A stretch of 12,028 bases of DNA, from positions 1 to 12,028 of the forward strand of contig JALNWR010000077.1 of assembly GCA_023230795.1 (NCBI GenBank), in the 5' to 3' direction. Origin of the DNA: Candidatus Cloacimonadota bacterium. Its GTDB lineage: Bacteria > Cloacimonadota > Cloacimonadia > Cloacimonadales > Cloacimonadaceae. Of the stretch, positions 1 to 8,118 are shown in pieces (position 1 is the first letter of the stretch; the number at the start of each line of letters is the position of its first letter). The position numbers were made by a program, and so were the translations under genes. The notes beneath the pieces are model-generated. The model worked only from the letters and a program-made list of their open reading frames with translations. It searched no databases and had not been told where the DNA came from.

Positions 1-118
1 ACACGTCATCTCCACGACATCGAAAGGGGCAGCATAGTCCGGGTATATAATCCGGCTTAGCCATCTCTACGATTAACAATTTGTAAAACAGCGGATTAGC
101 CTCTGCAAGGCGACATAT
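1..118. other. Left edge, no identifiable gene
   Basis: No gene can be supported here. The + strand frame beginning at base 1 stays open to a TAG at 58-60 and would encode a 19-residue C-terminus (…RGSIVRVYNPA). This could be the tail of an upstream gene, but a random open stretch of that length is not unusual. One - strand frame is also open to the left edge, without a convincing start. I see no terminator hairpin with a T-tract. Confidence 0.2.
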
Positions 119-131
119 TTAGTTTTGGGAT

Positions 132-160
132 TTGCCTAAAAGTGCCATCAGCATTATCTT
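132..160 (+). promoter_or_regulatory. Candidate sigma-70-type promoter for the thioredoxin gene
   Basis: TTGCCT at 132-137 (4 of 6 to the -35 consensus) and TATCTT at 155-160 (4 of 6 to the -10 consensus) are separated by 17 bases. Transcription would start near 167, leaving a short leader with the AAGGAG ribosome site at 182-187. Both boxes are imperfect and the region is AT-rich, so this may be chance. Confidence 0.3.
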
Positions 161-193
161 ATAGATATATACAAAAGATTTAAGGAGCATAAA

Positions 194-502
194 ATGCTGA
201 TAGAGGTAACCGACAAAAACTTCAATGAAATAATTTCCCAAAAGCGGGTAATAATAGATTTTTGGGCACCATGGTGTGGCCCTTGCAGAATGATCAGTCC
301 TACCATCGAGGAGATCCATAAGGAAGAAGAGGGAATCACGGTGGGCAAATTGAACGTGGATGACTATCCGGAATTGGCTGGTAAACATGGAGTGATGAGC
401 ATACCCACCTTGCTTTTCTTCAAAGAAGGAGAGCTTGTGGATTCATCCATCGGGGTGGTATCCAAAAACATTATATTGAACAAGCTTGCCGCCATGGCTT
501 GA
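194..502 (+). CDS. trxA: Thioredoxin
   Basis: A single-domain thioredoxin of 102 residues, close to the usual 105-110, that reduces disulfides of cytoplasmic proteins using electrons from thioredoxin reductase. The sequence shows the redox motif W27-C28-G29-P30-C31-R32, the buried Asp at D22 in the IIDFWAPWC strand, and the cis-proline at P71 in SIPTLLFF. There is no signal peptide, so it acts in the cytosol. The ATG start at 194 follows AAGGAG (182-187) with 6 bases between. The acyltransferase frame overlaps its last bases, so the two genes are probably co-transcribed. The reductase partner is not in the window. It is not linked to the arsR-permease operon about 9 kb away, even though some such operons carry thioredoxin-like proteins. 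Confidence 0.95.
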   Translation: MLIEVTDKNFNEIISQKRVIIDFWAPWCGPCRMISPTIEEIHKEEEGITVGKLNVDDYPELAGKHGVMSIPTLLFFKEGELVDSSIGVVSKNIILNKLAAMA

Positions 503-1409
503 TCGGGCGCAGGGAATTTTGAGCCGTAAAGACCTGATCAACGCCGCCGAATACTACCCCTTCAGGGCTTTGATTGCCCTGCTGAAGCTTTTGCCATATC
601 GCCTGAGCAGGGCTTTGATCCTGGGCTTGTTCTACTGTTTTGGTTACGGCCTGGGGATTCGGCGCGATGTAGCCTCTACCCAACTCAAAAAAGTATATCC
701 CGACTGGTCGGAGCGGCGCATCAAAAAGGTACTGAAAGGGATTTACCGACAGATGGGCCTGAATATAATCGAAGAGTATCTGATGAGCGATGCCGATCTC
801 AGCCAGAAAACCCGGATCAAGGGCAGAGAGCATATCGATGCAGCTTTGGCCAAGGGACGGGGAGCGATCCTGGCCACCGGCCACTTTGGCAATTGGGAAG
901 CAGCCCGCATCCTGCCTCTGAAAGGAATCCCCTTAAGCGTGATCATCAAAAAACAGCGTAATATCTTATTCGACGATTATACAAATGCCATCAGAAAGCG
1001 CAGCGGTCTGCGTCTGATAGACATGAAACGCGGCTTGAGAGATATTCTTATCGATCTGAAAGAAAACAGAGTGATAGCCATCCTGGCAGATCAAAATGCC
1101 GGCTCTCGCGGCCTGGTGCTGGATTTCCTATCTTATCCCGCTTCACATTGGAAAGGGGTGGCAAAGCTTTCGCTAAGATACCAGATCCCCATCATACCCG
1201 GCTTTGTAGTCCGCACAGAGGATGACAAGCTCTGCTTTGAATTTTCGCCCATGATCTATCATCCGGAATTGGAAGATAAGGAGGAAAATTATGAGCAAGT
1301 GCTGTCGCAGATCATTGCCATTACAGAAACTTATATTCACAAATATCCGGATCATTGGTTTTGGGTGCACAAGCGTTGGAAACACGCTTATGATATGTTC
1401 CAAAGATAA
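486..1409 (+). CDS. Lysophospholipid / lipid A biosynthesis acyltransferase (LpxL/HtrB family)
   Basis: Membrane-associated acyltransferase of up to 307 residues, the usual family length. Family members add a secondary acyl chain to a lipid A precursor or related lipid at the inner face of the inner membrane. Visible motifs are the catalytic H133-F-G-N-W-E138, the D202-Q-N204 block followed by AGSRG, and the C-terminal PDHWFWVHKRWK at 288-299, close to the P-[ED]-x-W-x-W-x-H-[RK]-R-W-K signature. Residues 26-57 are hydrophobic and likely anchor the protein. The start is uncertain. The frame opens with TTG at 486, inside the thioredoxin gene and without a clear ribosome site. A second TTG at 519, with AGGGA just ahead, would give 296 residues starting MSRKDLIN, which resembles family N-termini better. 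Either implies translation coupled to the thioredoxin gene. Family assignment is firm; the exact acyl acceptor (lipid A or another lipid) is not. Confidence 0.9.
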   Translation: MPPWLDRAQGILSRKDLINAAEYYPFRALIALLKLLPYRLSRALILGLFYCFGYGLGIRRDVASTQLKKVYPDWSERRIKKVLKGIYRQMGLNIIEEYLMSDADLSQKTRIKGREHIDAALAKGRGAILATGHFGNWEAARILPLKGIPLSVIIKKQRNILFDDYTNAIRKRSGLRLIDMKRGLRDILIDLKENRVIAILADQNAGSRGLVLDFLSYPASHWKGVAKLSLRYQIPIIPGFVVRTEDDKLCFEFSPMIYHPELEDKEENYEQVLSQIIAITETYIHKYPDHWFWVHKRWKHAYDMFQR

Positions 1410-1469
1410 AGATTGACACTTGCAGTAAGGTTACAAAAATGGGGGTAGTATAGCAGATTGGAGTAATTA

Positions 1470-4400
1470 ATGTATATAGATCACCGCTATGAAGTGCTGG
1501 AAAGCCTGGGCTCTGGTAGCTGGGCTAATATGTTCAAGGTGCGGGATATACGCACAGACCGCATCTATACCCTGAAACTGTTTCAATATCTTTCCTCGGA
1601 AGAGCTCTACCGCTATTTTAGTGCGGAAGATATGCACCACATCACCAAGATCGAGCATCCCAATCTCTCACACGTGGTGGATTTTGGGCATGTAGGCGAT
1701 CACATCTATTTCATCAGCGAGTACTTTGAAGGCAAGACTCTGGCAAACTTCCGCTTTTCAAAATCAAGAGTGAATCTTATTTATGATATTGTGGTGCAAA
1801 CCTGCTATGCCCTACACGCTCTGCATCGGCAAAACATCCTCCACAAAGATTTGAAATTGGAGAATGTGCTTTACCATCTGGAAAAATCTCAGATCACGGT
1901 AAAGCTGATTGACTATGGCTTCTCCAAGATCGATCCTGGCCGGGATACCCAACACGTTTCGGGCTCTCTGCCATATCTGGCTCCGGAGCTGTATCTGGGA
2001 GAACAGCCCTCGGAAAGCAGTGATTTCTATGCCCTGGGCGTGATGCTGTACAGGCTTTGCACGGGCTCCTTTCCCTTTAGCATAGATCAGATAAACGCAC
2101 TGATCACCGGAGGACATCAATACTTTATCCCAAACTTCCCTTCCGAGCTGAATAAAAACATCCCTCCGGAACTGGAGAAATTCATCCTCAGGCTGCTGGA
2201 GAGGAATCCGCAGAACCGTTTTAAAAGCGGAAAAGAGATCATTGGATACATAAATCGCATCCATCATGATCAATACCCCTTCTCCGCCTCCTGGTCTGTA
2301 ATAAACACCATGAGGTTCAATAGCTACATAGTCCGGGAAAACTATTCCCATCAAATCCTGGACTTCGTGCCGGCAGTAACGAAATCTAATGGCAAGATAG
2401 TCTCTGTGATTGGTGGAGACGGCTTGGGCAAAGACAGCATACTCTCGCTCTTTCGCTATCATCTCTTGGGAGGAGAATTCTTTCTCTTTGACTACACCTG
2501 CTCCCGTTCAGATCATGAAGCCTTTTTCGCCTTAATCAAGGAGTATCTGCAATCTCTGAGTAAAGAAGAGATATCAGAGTACAAGTCGCTGCAGCAGATT
2601 TCATCCAAATTCAAACGCTATCTTTTTGCCAGTGAACAGGAAGCAAAGACTTTGACACAATCCGCAGAAGACCTTAAAAGCGACTTTGCCAGTGTCCAGA
2701 ATTTATTGCTCCAGCTGGTACACGGCAAGCCCGTGATTTTTATCATCCGCAACTTTCAATTTGTAAGCCGGCACACCATAGATTTTATCAATTACATCTC
2801 TCCTTTTCTGGTGCAAAACCGGATGATGATCTTGCTCTCCTGCAATGACTTTAACAAGGTGAACCAGATCGACCACACCGTGCTGATCAATATCCCCTTC
2901 TTAAACATGAGCGAGAGCAAATCCTATATCAACCGGCTGCTACCCATAAAAGCGCCTGATAAGTTCATAGACGAGCTGCATTATCGTTCGGCGGGAAATC
3001 CGCATTTCATCAGAGAGATTCTCATAGACCTGGTGCAAAAACAGAGTATCGCTCTGGAGGATGAGGTTAAGTTTCCCCAGGACCTGCAGGATTATCTATT
3101 ACCCTCCCGGCTCTTGCATTCGATCTACTCGCGCATGAGTCATCTCACCACTCTGAACTACGCTCACCTGCAAAAGCTCAGCATTGTACAGACCCCACTC
3201 AGCCGTGAACTGATGATCTTTATCCTGAAACTGCAAGATATCGAGCTGTACAATCTGCTCAACGACGCACATTACAACGAGATTCTGAACAAGGATGGAA
3301 AGTACTATAGCTTTAGTTTCCGGGAAGCCAAAGACCGGATGTTTGAGGAAAGTGACGAAAAAGTCCATGTATTGGTTTCAAAACGGCTGTTACAGTATTT
3401 CTGTAATAGAAAGGTTAATGACAGACAGACCTGTCTGGGCTTGATCGAAAACTCCAAGCTCGCTAAAGACCTGCAGTCTGCAAGACACTATTACTTAGTC
3501 TTGAAAGATATGCTTAGCGAAGACTATGAGCAGGCTCAGGCCTATGAAGCCATGCTCAGCGTATTGAAGCTGGATTTTGATCCTCAAACCAATGTAAGCA
3601 TCAAAGATATCATCCAGGACCTCAGCACTTTTCAGGAAAAAACTGAGCTTACGGGATTCTATGAGCGGGCCGGATTCCTGCTGGAAAATTCAGAGCTGAT
3701 CCCGGAGCTATTTGAAAAACACTATGCCATCGGGACTATTCATTTATTGCGCGAAGATTTCAAGCAGGCCCTGCAGAGCTTTGAAAAAGCCGAGCTGCTG
3801 CTCGTTACTGGCAAACAGCAATTACTTATCTGGCTCAGCTTTATACAGGTCTATCTCAAATCGGACCTGCCAAAAGCAAAGCAATATCTGGATAAAGCCC
3901 TGGGCACAGAGCTCCCCCTTGATCTTAAGATTGCCTTTGTGGATAGATTAGCCGTATATCACAATATCAAAAAAGAGACCGATACCGCTATCAAACTGCT
4001 GGAAGACTTTCTGGAAAAGCTGCCGCCCGAGCATGATAACAATGTCTTGATTCGATTGGCAGCCATGCACAACGATCTGGGTGTATTTTACAGCGATCAA
4101 AAGCATATTGAAGAGGCGGACGAACACCTTAATATAGCCTTAAACATCTGGAAACGCTATAATATACGCCGCTATTGGGGATTGATCTATAACAACTTAT
4201 CGGATATCTATCTCAAGCAAGGCAACACTTACGAGGCAAGCCGCTACTCCCATCTGGCTTACAAATATTCTACACAGCTCAATCTCACTTCCATGAAAGC
4301 CCTGGCACTGCTGAATCAGGGAGAGGCCAAGATCAAAATGGGAGAATTCCATGAAGCAGAGCGTTTGCTACTGTCATGCAAAAGCGTGATGGAATCCGTC

Positions 4401-6923
4401 AACAATGAATTTTACATGGATTCGGTGAAACGCAACCTGGCCCTGGCAAAGAGCAAGATCAAGGGTTTCGGATATTATTACGATTATATTATAGAGCAAA
4501 AGCCGGAACTCACAAAGGGTAAACTAACCACTATCAACCCCTTGGTCAAGACTTACTTTTACTATCTGTATGAGATGAAGAGTCCCAAAAAGCTGCGTAA
4601 ATTGCTCAATAGTAACGTCCAGATCAACTTCAAACACCTGCATGAAGAAGAATTTCATCACAATGTCCTCAGCCTGATAGCGATGGCAGAATTCAATTAT
4701 GAAAAAGCCCTGAGTGAGCTAAAGCTCGCGTTAAGGCATGCGGGAGAGGTCAATAACAACTATGCCATCACCGTCTTTTACTGCCTGGAAGCTTCCTGCC
4801 ATTACGGTTTGGGAGATCTTGTCAAGACTCAGGAATTGATAGACAAGGCCCGCGCGGTAGCCCAGACTCATAGCTACAGATATTGGCTCTGCAGTCTGGA
4901 TATCATGCAGTTAAAGCTGGACCTGCTCTCTTCGAACATACCATTAAGAAATGTACTGCGAAGAGTAAACAAGGCCTTATCAGACTGGCATGAATATGAT
5001 TACTACCAGCTCAACGTGGATCTGCATCAAATCCGGATTCAGATCTTGGTAGAGATCAAACAGGAGGAAATGGCCGCTGAAGCCCTGCAGGAATACCAGA
5101 AATATCTCGACGATATTACCAAGGCTATACCAGAGGATGATAAGTCTAATTACCTGAGTGTAAATCTATATAATATCAAGAACCTGCGTAAGTTTGACCT
5201 GGTCCCTCTTAAATCCCGGACCAAAAACCTGCGCCGCAAATGGAATGAATTGCTCTTTAACATCACCAATATTTACAATGTAGATAGGATCAAATTCCTC
5301 ATGGAAAAAGGGATCAATGAAGTATTGGCACCCTGGCAATTCCTCCTGATGGAATACTCGGAACGCATCAAGAACTACACGGAATTCATCAATCACAATT
5401 ACAGAAAAGACAGCTTTCTCGATCCTTTCCTGGGCAAAGAAATAGAGCGGGCTCTCAAGCTTGACAACATGCTGCAGATCGTTCACGAAAATCGCCATGT
5501 GGCTATCATTCCGCTGCTGGCAGGCTCCAAACGGGTGGGATACCTGCTGCTGTCTGATGATGGTGAGCTGCCCTTTACCAAGCAGGAAATATCCATCATG
5601 CGTAATATGAGGCAACATCTTGCCTCCTTGATTGTGCGCATACAGGACTATTCCGAAATCACCATGCGAATCCATAAGATGAATCAGCTCATGGAAATAT
5701 CACATGAACTCATGAGCATAGTGGATATCTCCGATCTGGAGCATGAGATAGTATCCAGCGCGATAGACTTTACCAATAGCAGCCGTGGATTTCTAATCAA
5801 ACGGGATAGTGATGGCAACAACATATACAAAGTGCAGATCAGCAAGGACAAACAGATACTCAGCAACGTCTCCGGAGTAAGTAAAACCGCCCTTTCCTTA
5901 TCCCAAACCAGCCTGGAAATGGTGAGCACCGTAAACGCCCAGGAAGATAACCGCTTCAAAAGCGCCATCAGCGTACAGGATTACCAATTGCATACCATAT
6001 TCTGCACCCCGATCTCGGTGGATGGCAATATCTTCGGTTTCTTGTACCTGGATAATATGGATGACAACTCCCGCGCCATGTATCTCAAAGAAGAGATCAT
6101 CGCCCTGTTTATCAAACAGCTTAGCATTGCTATCAAAAACGCTATGCTATATCAAAACGTCCTGCAAAAAAGCAGCGAATTGAACGCCTTTGAAATGCTG
6201 AAAGATGAATTTATGGCTATAGTAGCCCATGAGCTGAATACCCCGCTCACTACCTTGCAGAGCTATGTATCCAGACTGAAAAGAAACCTGTATGCCGACG
6301 AAGATGAACGCACGGAGATCATCGGCAAGATCGAAAGCTCGGTGAAGAAACTCATCCTTACCACGGGGGACATCACCACCATGAACAACTACAATCTCAA
6401 AAAGAGCCTGAATATGGCGCCGGTAGTGCTAAAGGAAATTCTGGAGCTGGTTCAGCAGGAAGTGGATATCCTGTCCCGAAAGCGAAAGATGTTCATACGT
6501 ACGGATATAGAAAAAGACCTGCCTGAAATCTCGGCAAACTGGGAAGCTTTGCACCTGATGATCTACAATCTGGTGCTGAATGCCATCCGCTTTACCAACG
6601 ACTTTGGTACCATAGTAATAGGAGCCCGCAAAGCCGCTTTCCAACAGGAGAAGATCGACGGCAAAGACAGCGTGGTGATCTATGTGCAAGACAATGGCAT
6701 CGGCATCCCCGAATATCAGATCAAGAATGTATTCCGCAAGTTTTACGAACTCAATGAGATTTACGCCCACAAATCCGGCACCATAGAATATCGCTCCAGC
6801 GGCTTAGGGCTGGGGCTGGCTACCTCCAGAAGGATAGCGGAATTGCACCATGGCAATATCTGGATCAAGAGCAAGGAAAACGAAGGTACCACCGTGTTTG
6901 TGAGCCTGCCTTTGAAGAAGTAA
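1470..6923 (+). CDS. Giant Ser/Thr kinase - STAND ATPase - TPR - GAF - histidine kinase fusion
   Basis: A soluble 1817-residue signalling protein with no signal peptide or membrane segment seen. Residues 1-270 form a eukaryotic-type Ser/Thr kinase: glycine loop G14-S-G-S, ATP lysine K36, catalytic H125-K-D127 with N132, D148-Y-G150, A171-P-E173 and D185. Residues about 300-560 resemble an AAA_16/STAND ATPase (COG3899 type) with P-loop G315-GDGLGK-D322 and the G509-N-P motif. The expected Walker B acids are replaced by R427-N428. Residues about 560-650 resemble a winged-helix domain, and 650-1235 form TPR-like helical repeats. Two GAF-like sensor domains follow (about 1260-1400 and 1405-1565). 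A complete histidine kinase ends the protein: H1587-E-L-N-T-P, N-box N1704, D1741-N-G-I-G-I-P, and G1778-L-G-L-G. The order recalls cyanobacterial HstK-type proteins. The ATG at 1470 follows GGAG (1460-1463). A perfect TTGACA lies at 1413-1418 but lacks a well-spaced -10 box. No response regulator lies nearby, so signal and target are unknown. Confidence 0.92.
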   Translation: MYIDHRYEVLESLGSGSWANMFKVRDIRTDRIYTLKLFQYLSSEELYRYFSAEDMHHITKIEHPNLSHVVDFGHVGDHIYFISEYFEGKTLANFRFSKSRVNLIYDIVVQTCYALHALHRQNILHKDLKLENVLYHLEKSQITVKLIDYGFSKIDPGRDTQHVSGSLPYLAPELYLGEQPSESSDFYALGVMLYRLCTGSFPFSIDQINALITGGHQYFIPNFPSELNKNIPPELEKFILRLLERNPQNRFKSGKEIIGYINRIHHDQYPFSASWSVINTMRFNSYIVRENYSHQILDFVPAVTKSNGKIVSVIGGDGLGKDSILSLFRYHLLGGEFFLFDYTCSRSDHEAFFALIKEYLQSLSKEEISEYKSLQQISSKFKRYLFASEQEAKTLTQSAEDLKSDFASVQNLLLQLVHGKPVIFIIRNFQFVSRHTIDFINYISPFLVQNRMMILLSCNDFNKVNQIDHTVLINIPFLNMSESKSYINRLLPIKAPDKFIDELHYRSAGNPHFIREILIDLVQKQSIALEDEVKFPQDLQDYLLPSRLLHSIYSRMSHLTTLNYAHLQKLSIVQTPLSRELMIFILKLQDIELYNLLNDAHYNEILNKDGKYYSFSFREAKDRMFEESDEKVHVLVSKRLLQYFCNRKVNDRQTCLGLIENSKLAKDLQSARHYYLVLKDMLSEDYEQAQAYEAMLSVLKLDFDPQTNVSIKDIIQDLSTFQEKTELTGFYERAGFLLENSELIPELFEKHYAIGTIHLLREDFKQALQSFEKAELLLVTGKQQLLIWLSFIQVYLKSDLPKAKQYLDKALGTELPLDLKIAFVDRLAVYHNIKKETDTAIKLLEDFLEKLPPEHDNNVLIRLAAMHNDLGVFYSDQKHIEEADEHLNIALNIWKRYNIRRYWGLIYNNLSDIYLKQGNTYEASRYSHLAYKYSTQLNLTSMKALALLNQGEAKIKMGEFHEAERLLLSCKSVMESVNNEFYMDSVKRNLALAKSKIKGFGYYYDYIIEQKPELTKGKLTTINPLVKTYFYYLYEMKSPKKLRKLLNSNVQINFKHLHEEEFHHNVLSLIAMAEFNYEKALSELKLALRHAGEVNNNYAITVFYCLEASCHYGLGDLVKTQELIDKARAVAQTHSYRYWLCSLDIMQLKLDLLSSNIPLRNVLRRVNKALSDWHEYDYYQLNVDLHQIRIQILVEIKQEEMAAEALQEYQKYLDDITKAIPEDDKSNYLSVNLYNIKNLRKFDLVPLKSRTKNLRRKWNELLFNITNIYNVDRIKFLMEKGINEVLAPWQFLLMEYSERIKNYTEFINHNYRKDSFLDPFLGKEIERALKLDNMLQIVHENRHVAIIPLLAGSKRVGYLLLSDDGELPFTKQEISIMRNMRQHLASLIVRIQDYSEITMRIHKMNQLMEISHELMSIVDISDLEHEIVSSAIDFTNSSRGFLIKRDSDGNNIYKVQISKDKQILSNVSGVSKTALSLSQTSLEMVSTVNAQEDNRFKSAISVQDYQLHTIFCTPISVDGNIFGFLYLDNMDDNSRAMYLKEEIIALFIKQLSIAIKNAMLYQNVLQKSSELNAFEMLKDEFMAIVAHELNTPLTTLQSYVSRLKRNLYADEDERTEIIGKIESSVKKLILTTGDITTMNNYNLKKSLNMAPVVLKEILELVQQEVDILSRKRKMFIRTDIEKDLPEISANWEALHLMIYNLVLNAIRFTNDFGTIVIGARKAAFQQEKIDGKDSVVIYVQDNGIGIPEYQIKNVFRKFYELNEIYAHKSGTIEYRSSGLGLGLATSRRIAELHHGNIWIKSKENEGTTVFVSLPLKK

Positions 6924-6967
6924 TACCGCTACTTCTAAGGACCAGAACATTGTGATGATCTCCAGAC

Positions 6968-6992
6968 ATCTGTAGCTATATATGCTACAGAT
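6968..6992. terminator. Hairpin between convergent genes, possible bidirectional terminator
   Basis: ATCTGTAGC (6968-6976) pairs perfectly with GCTACAGAT (6984-6992) across a 7-base loop, a 9-bp stem. It sits 45 bases after the giant kinase gene ends and overlaps the stop codon (6985-6987) of the convergent dinB gene. Neither strand has a T-tract after the stem, so a classical intrinsic terminator is not shown. It could still stop or protect both converging transcripts. Confidence 0.4.
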
Positions 6993-8046
6993 CGAGCGTA
7001 ATCTGCTCGCTATCACTCTCACAATCCAGCTTCGTCACCCCCAGCCCCAAGAGCCGCACCTTCCGGCTGACATCCCAATTTGCGATCAAAAGCTGCTCTG
7101 CATACTCATACAAGACCTGATACTTATTAGTGCTTTCGGGTAAGATAAGGCTGCGGGTGATAAGCTCGAAATTTTCATACTTCAGCTTGAGCACCAGGCT
7201 CTGCCCCCGTAGGTCGTTCAGATTCATCCGGCTGGAGAGTCGCTCTGCCAGCTTTTTGAGCTGATCAAGCAGGATGTTCAGATCCGCAATATCTTCCTCA
7301 AAAGTATTTTCACAGCTGATAGACTTGGGCTCCCAAACGCTGACAACCTCTCTTTGATCTATGCCCCTCACCGCGTTGTAATAAAAGAATCCAGCCTTAC
7401 CGAAGATGCGCATTAGCTCCTCAAGGCTTCTCTGATATAGGTCTGCCCCATTGTGGATGCCCATTTTCTTCATCCTGGCCGAGGTTACTTTGCCGATGCC
7501 ATGAAACTTGCCAATGGGCAGGGCGAAAAGAATCTCCCGGGCATTTTCCTTGGTTATTACAGTGAGTCCATCGGGCTTGTTCAAGTCCGAACCAATCTTG
7601 GCCAAAAACTTGTTGTAAGACACCCCGGCAGAACAGCTTAACTGTGTAGTGCGATACACTTCATCTTTGATAGCCTGGGCAATTTTGACCGCATCCGGCT
7701 CATCCATTTTGTTCTCGCTCACATCCAGATAAGCTTCATCCAGGCTCATCGGCTGCACCTTGTCTGTCCAGCTATAAAAGATATCCCGCACCTGTCTGGA
7801 AACCTCTTTGTACAGATGGAAATTGCTATGCACAAAGACCGCCTGAGGGCAAATCCGCCAAGCCTGATGAGAGGACATTCCGCTGTGAACGCCATATTTG
7901 CGCGCCTCATAAGAACAGGTAGAAACCACTCCCCTGCTATTTGGAGGCCCTCCCACGATCACGCACTTCCCCTTCAGTGAAGGGTCTTCACGGCACTCAA
8001 TCGCGGCAAAATAGGCGTCCATATCCACATGGATGATCTTTTTCAT
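6985..8046 (-). CDS. dinB: DNA polymerase IV (Y-family translesion polymerase)
   Basis: Error-prone Y-family polymerase that copies past damaged template bases. From the ATG at 8046 it has 353 residues, close to E. coli DinB (351), and aligns nearly throughout. Catalytic acids D8 (HVDMD) and D103-E104 (SLDEAYLDV) are in place, with the steric-gate region Y12-F13. The palm block SAGVSYNKFLAKIGSDLNKP and the helix-hairpin-helix GIGKV follow. The C-terminus ends QITLDL, a clear sliding-clamp binding motif like the E. coli QLVLGL end. The frame is open to a GTG at 8055, but the ATG at 8046 matches homolog N-termini (MKKIIHVDMD). Neither start has a strong ribosome site. It lies about 72 bases downstream of the permease on the same strand and may be its operon's last gene. 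I see no LexA-type operator, so damage control is not shown. Confidence 0.96.
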   Translation of the reverse strand: MKKIIHVDMDAYFAAIECREDPSLKGKCVIVGGPPNSRGVVSTCSYEARKYGVHSGMSSHQAWRICPQAVFVHSNFHLYKEVSRQVRDIFYSWTDKVQPMSLDEAYLDVSENKMDEPDAVKIAQAIKDEVYRTTQLSCSAGVSYNKFLAKIGSDLNKPDGLTVITKENAREILFALPIGKFHGIGKVTSARMKKMGIHNGADLYQRSLEELMRIFGKAGFFYYNAVRGIDQREVVSVWEPKSISCENTFEEDIADLNILLDQLKKLAERLSSRMNLNDLRGQSLVLKLKYENFELITRSLILPESTNKYQVLYEYAEQLLIANWDVSRKVRLLGLGVTKLDCESDSEQITLDL

Positions 8047-8087
8047 AAAGACCACAATGAGATCACAGGGATTTCAGTCAAGGATTT

Positions 8088-8110
8088 GCCTACAGATGAT
8101 GCCTGTGGGC
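8088..8110. other. Imperfect hairpin between the permease and dinB genes
   Basis: GCCTACAG (8088-8095) and CTGTGGGC (8103-8110) flank a 7-base loop and pair at 7 of 8 positions; in the transcribed (-) strand the odd pair is a C-A mismatch. It lies in the 72-base gap just after the permease stop codon (8119-8121). No T-tract follows. It might attenuate transcription into dinB or process the message, or mean nothing. Confidence 0.25.
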
Positions 8111-8118
8111 GCCATCTA

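Noticed and set aside
1413..1451. Promoter or sigma-54 site ahead of the giant kinase (TTGACACTTGCA)
   Set aside because: The TTGACA has no -10 at 16-18 bases, and the GC/TGC elements lack the spacing of a sigma-54 promoter.
1812..2462. 216-residue open frame on the - strand inside the kinase gene
   Set aside because: It lies opposite conserved kinase motifs in the + strand gene and resembles no protein family; it is a shadow frame.
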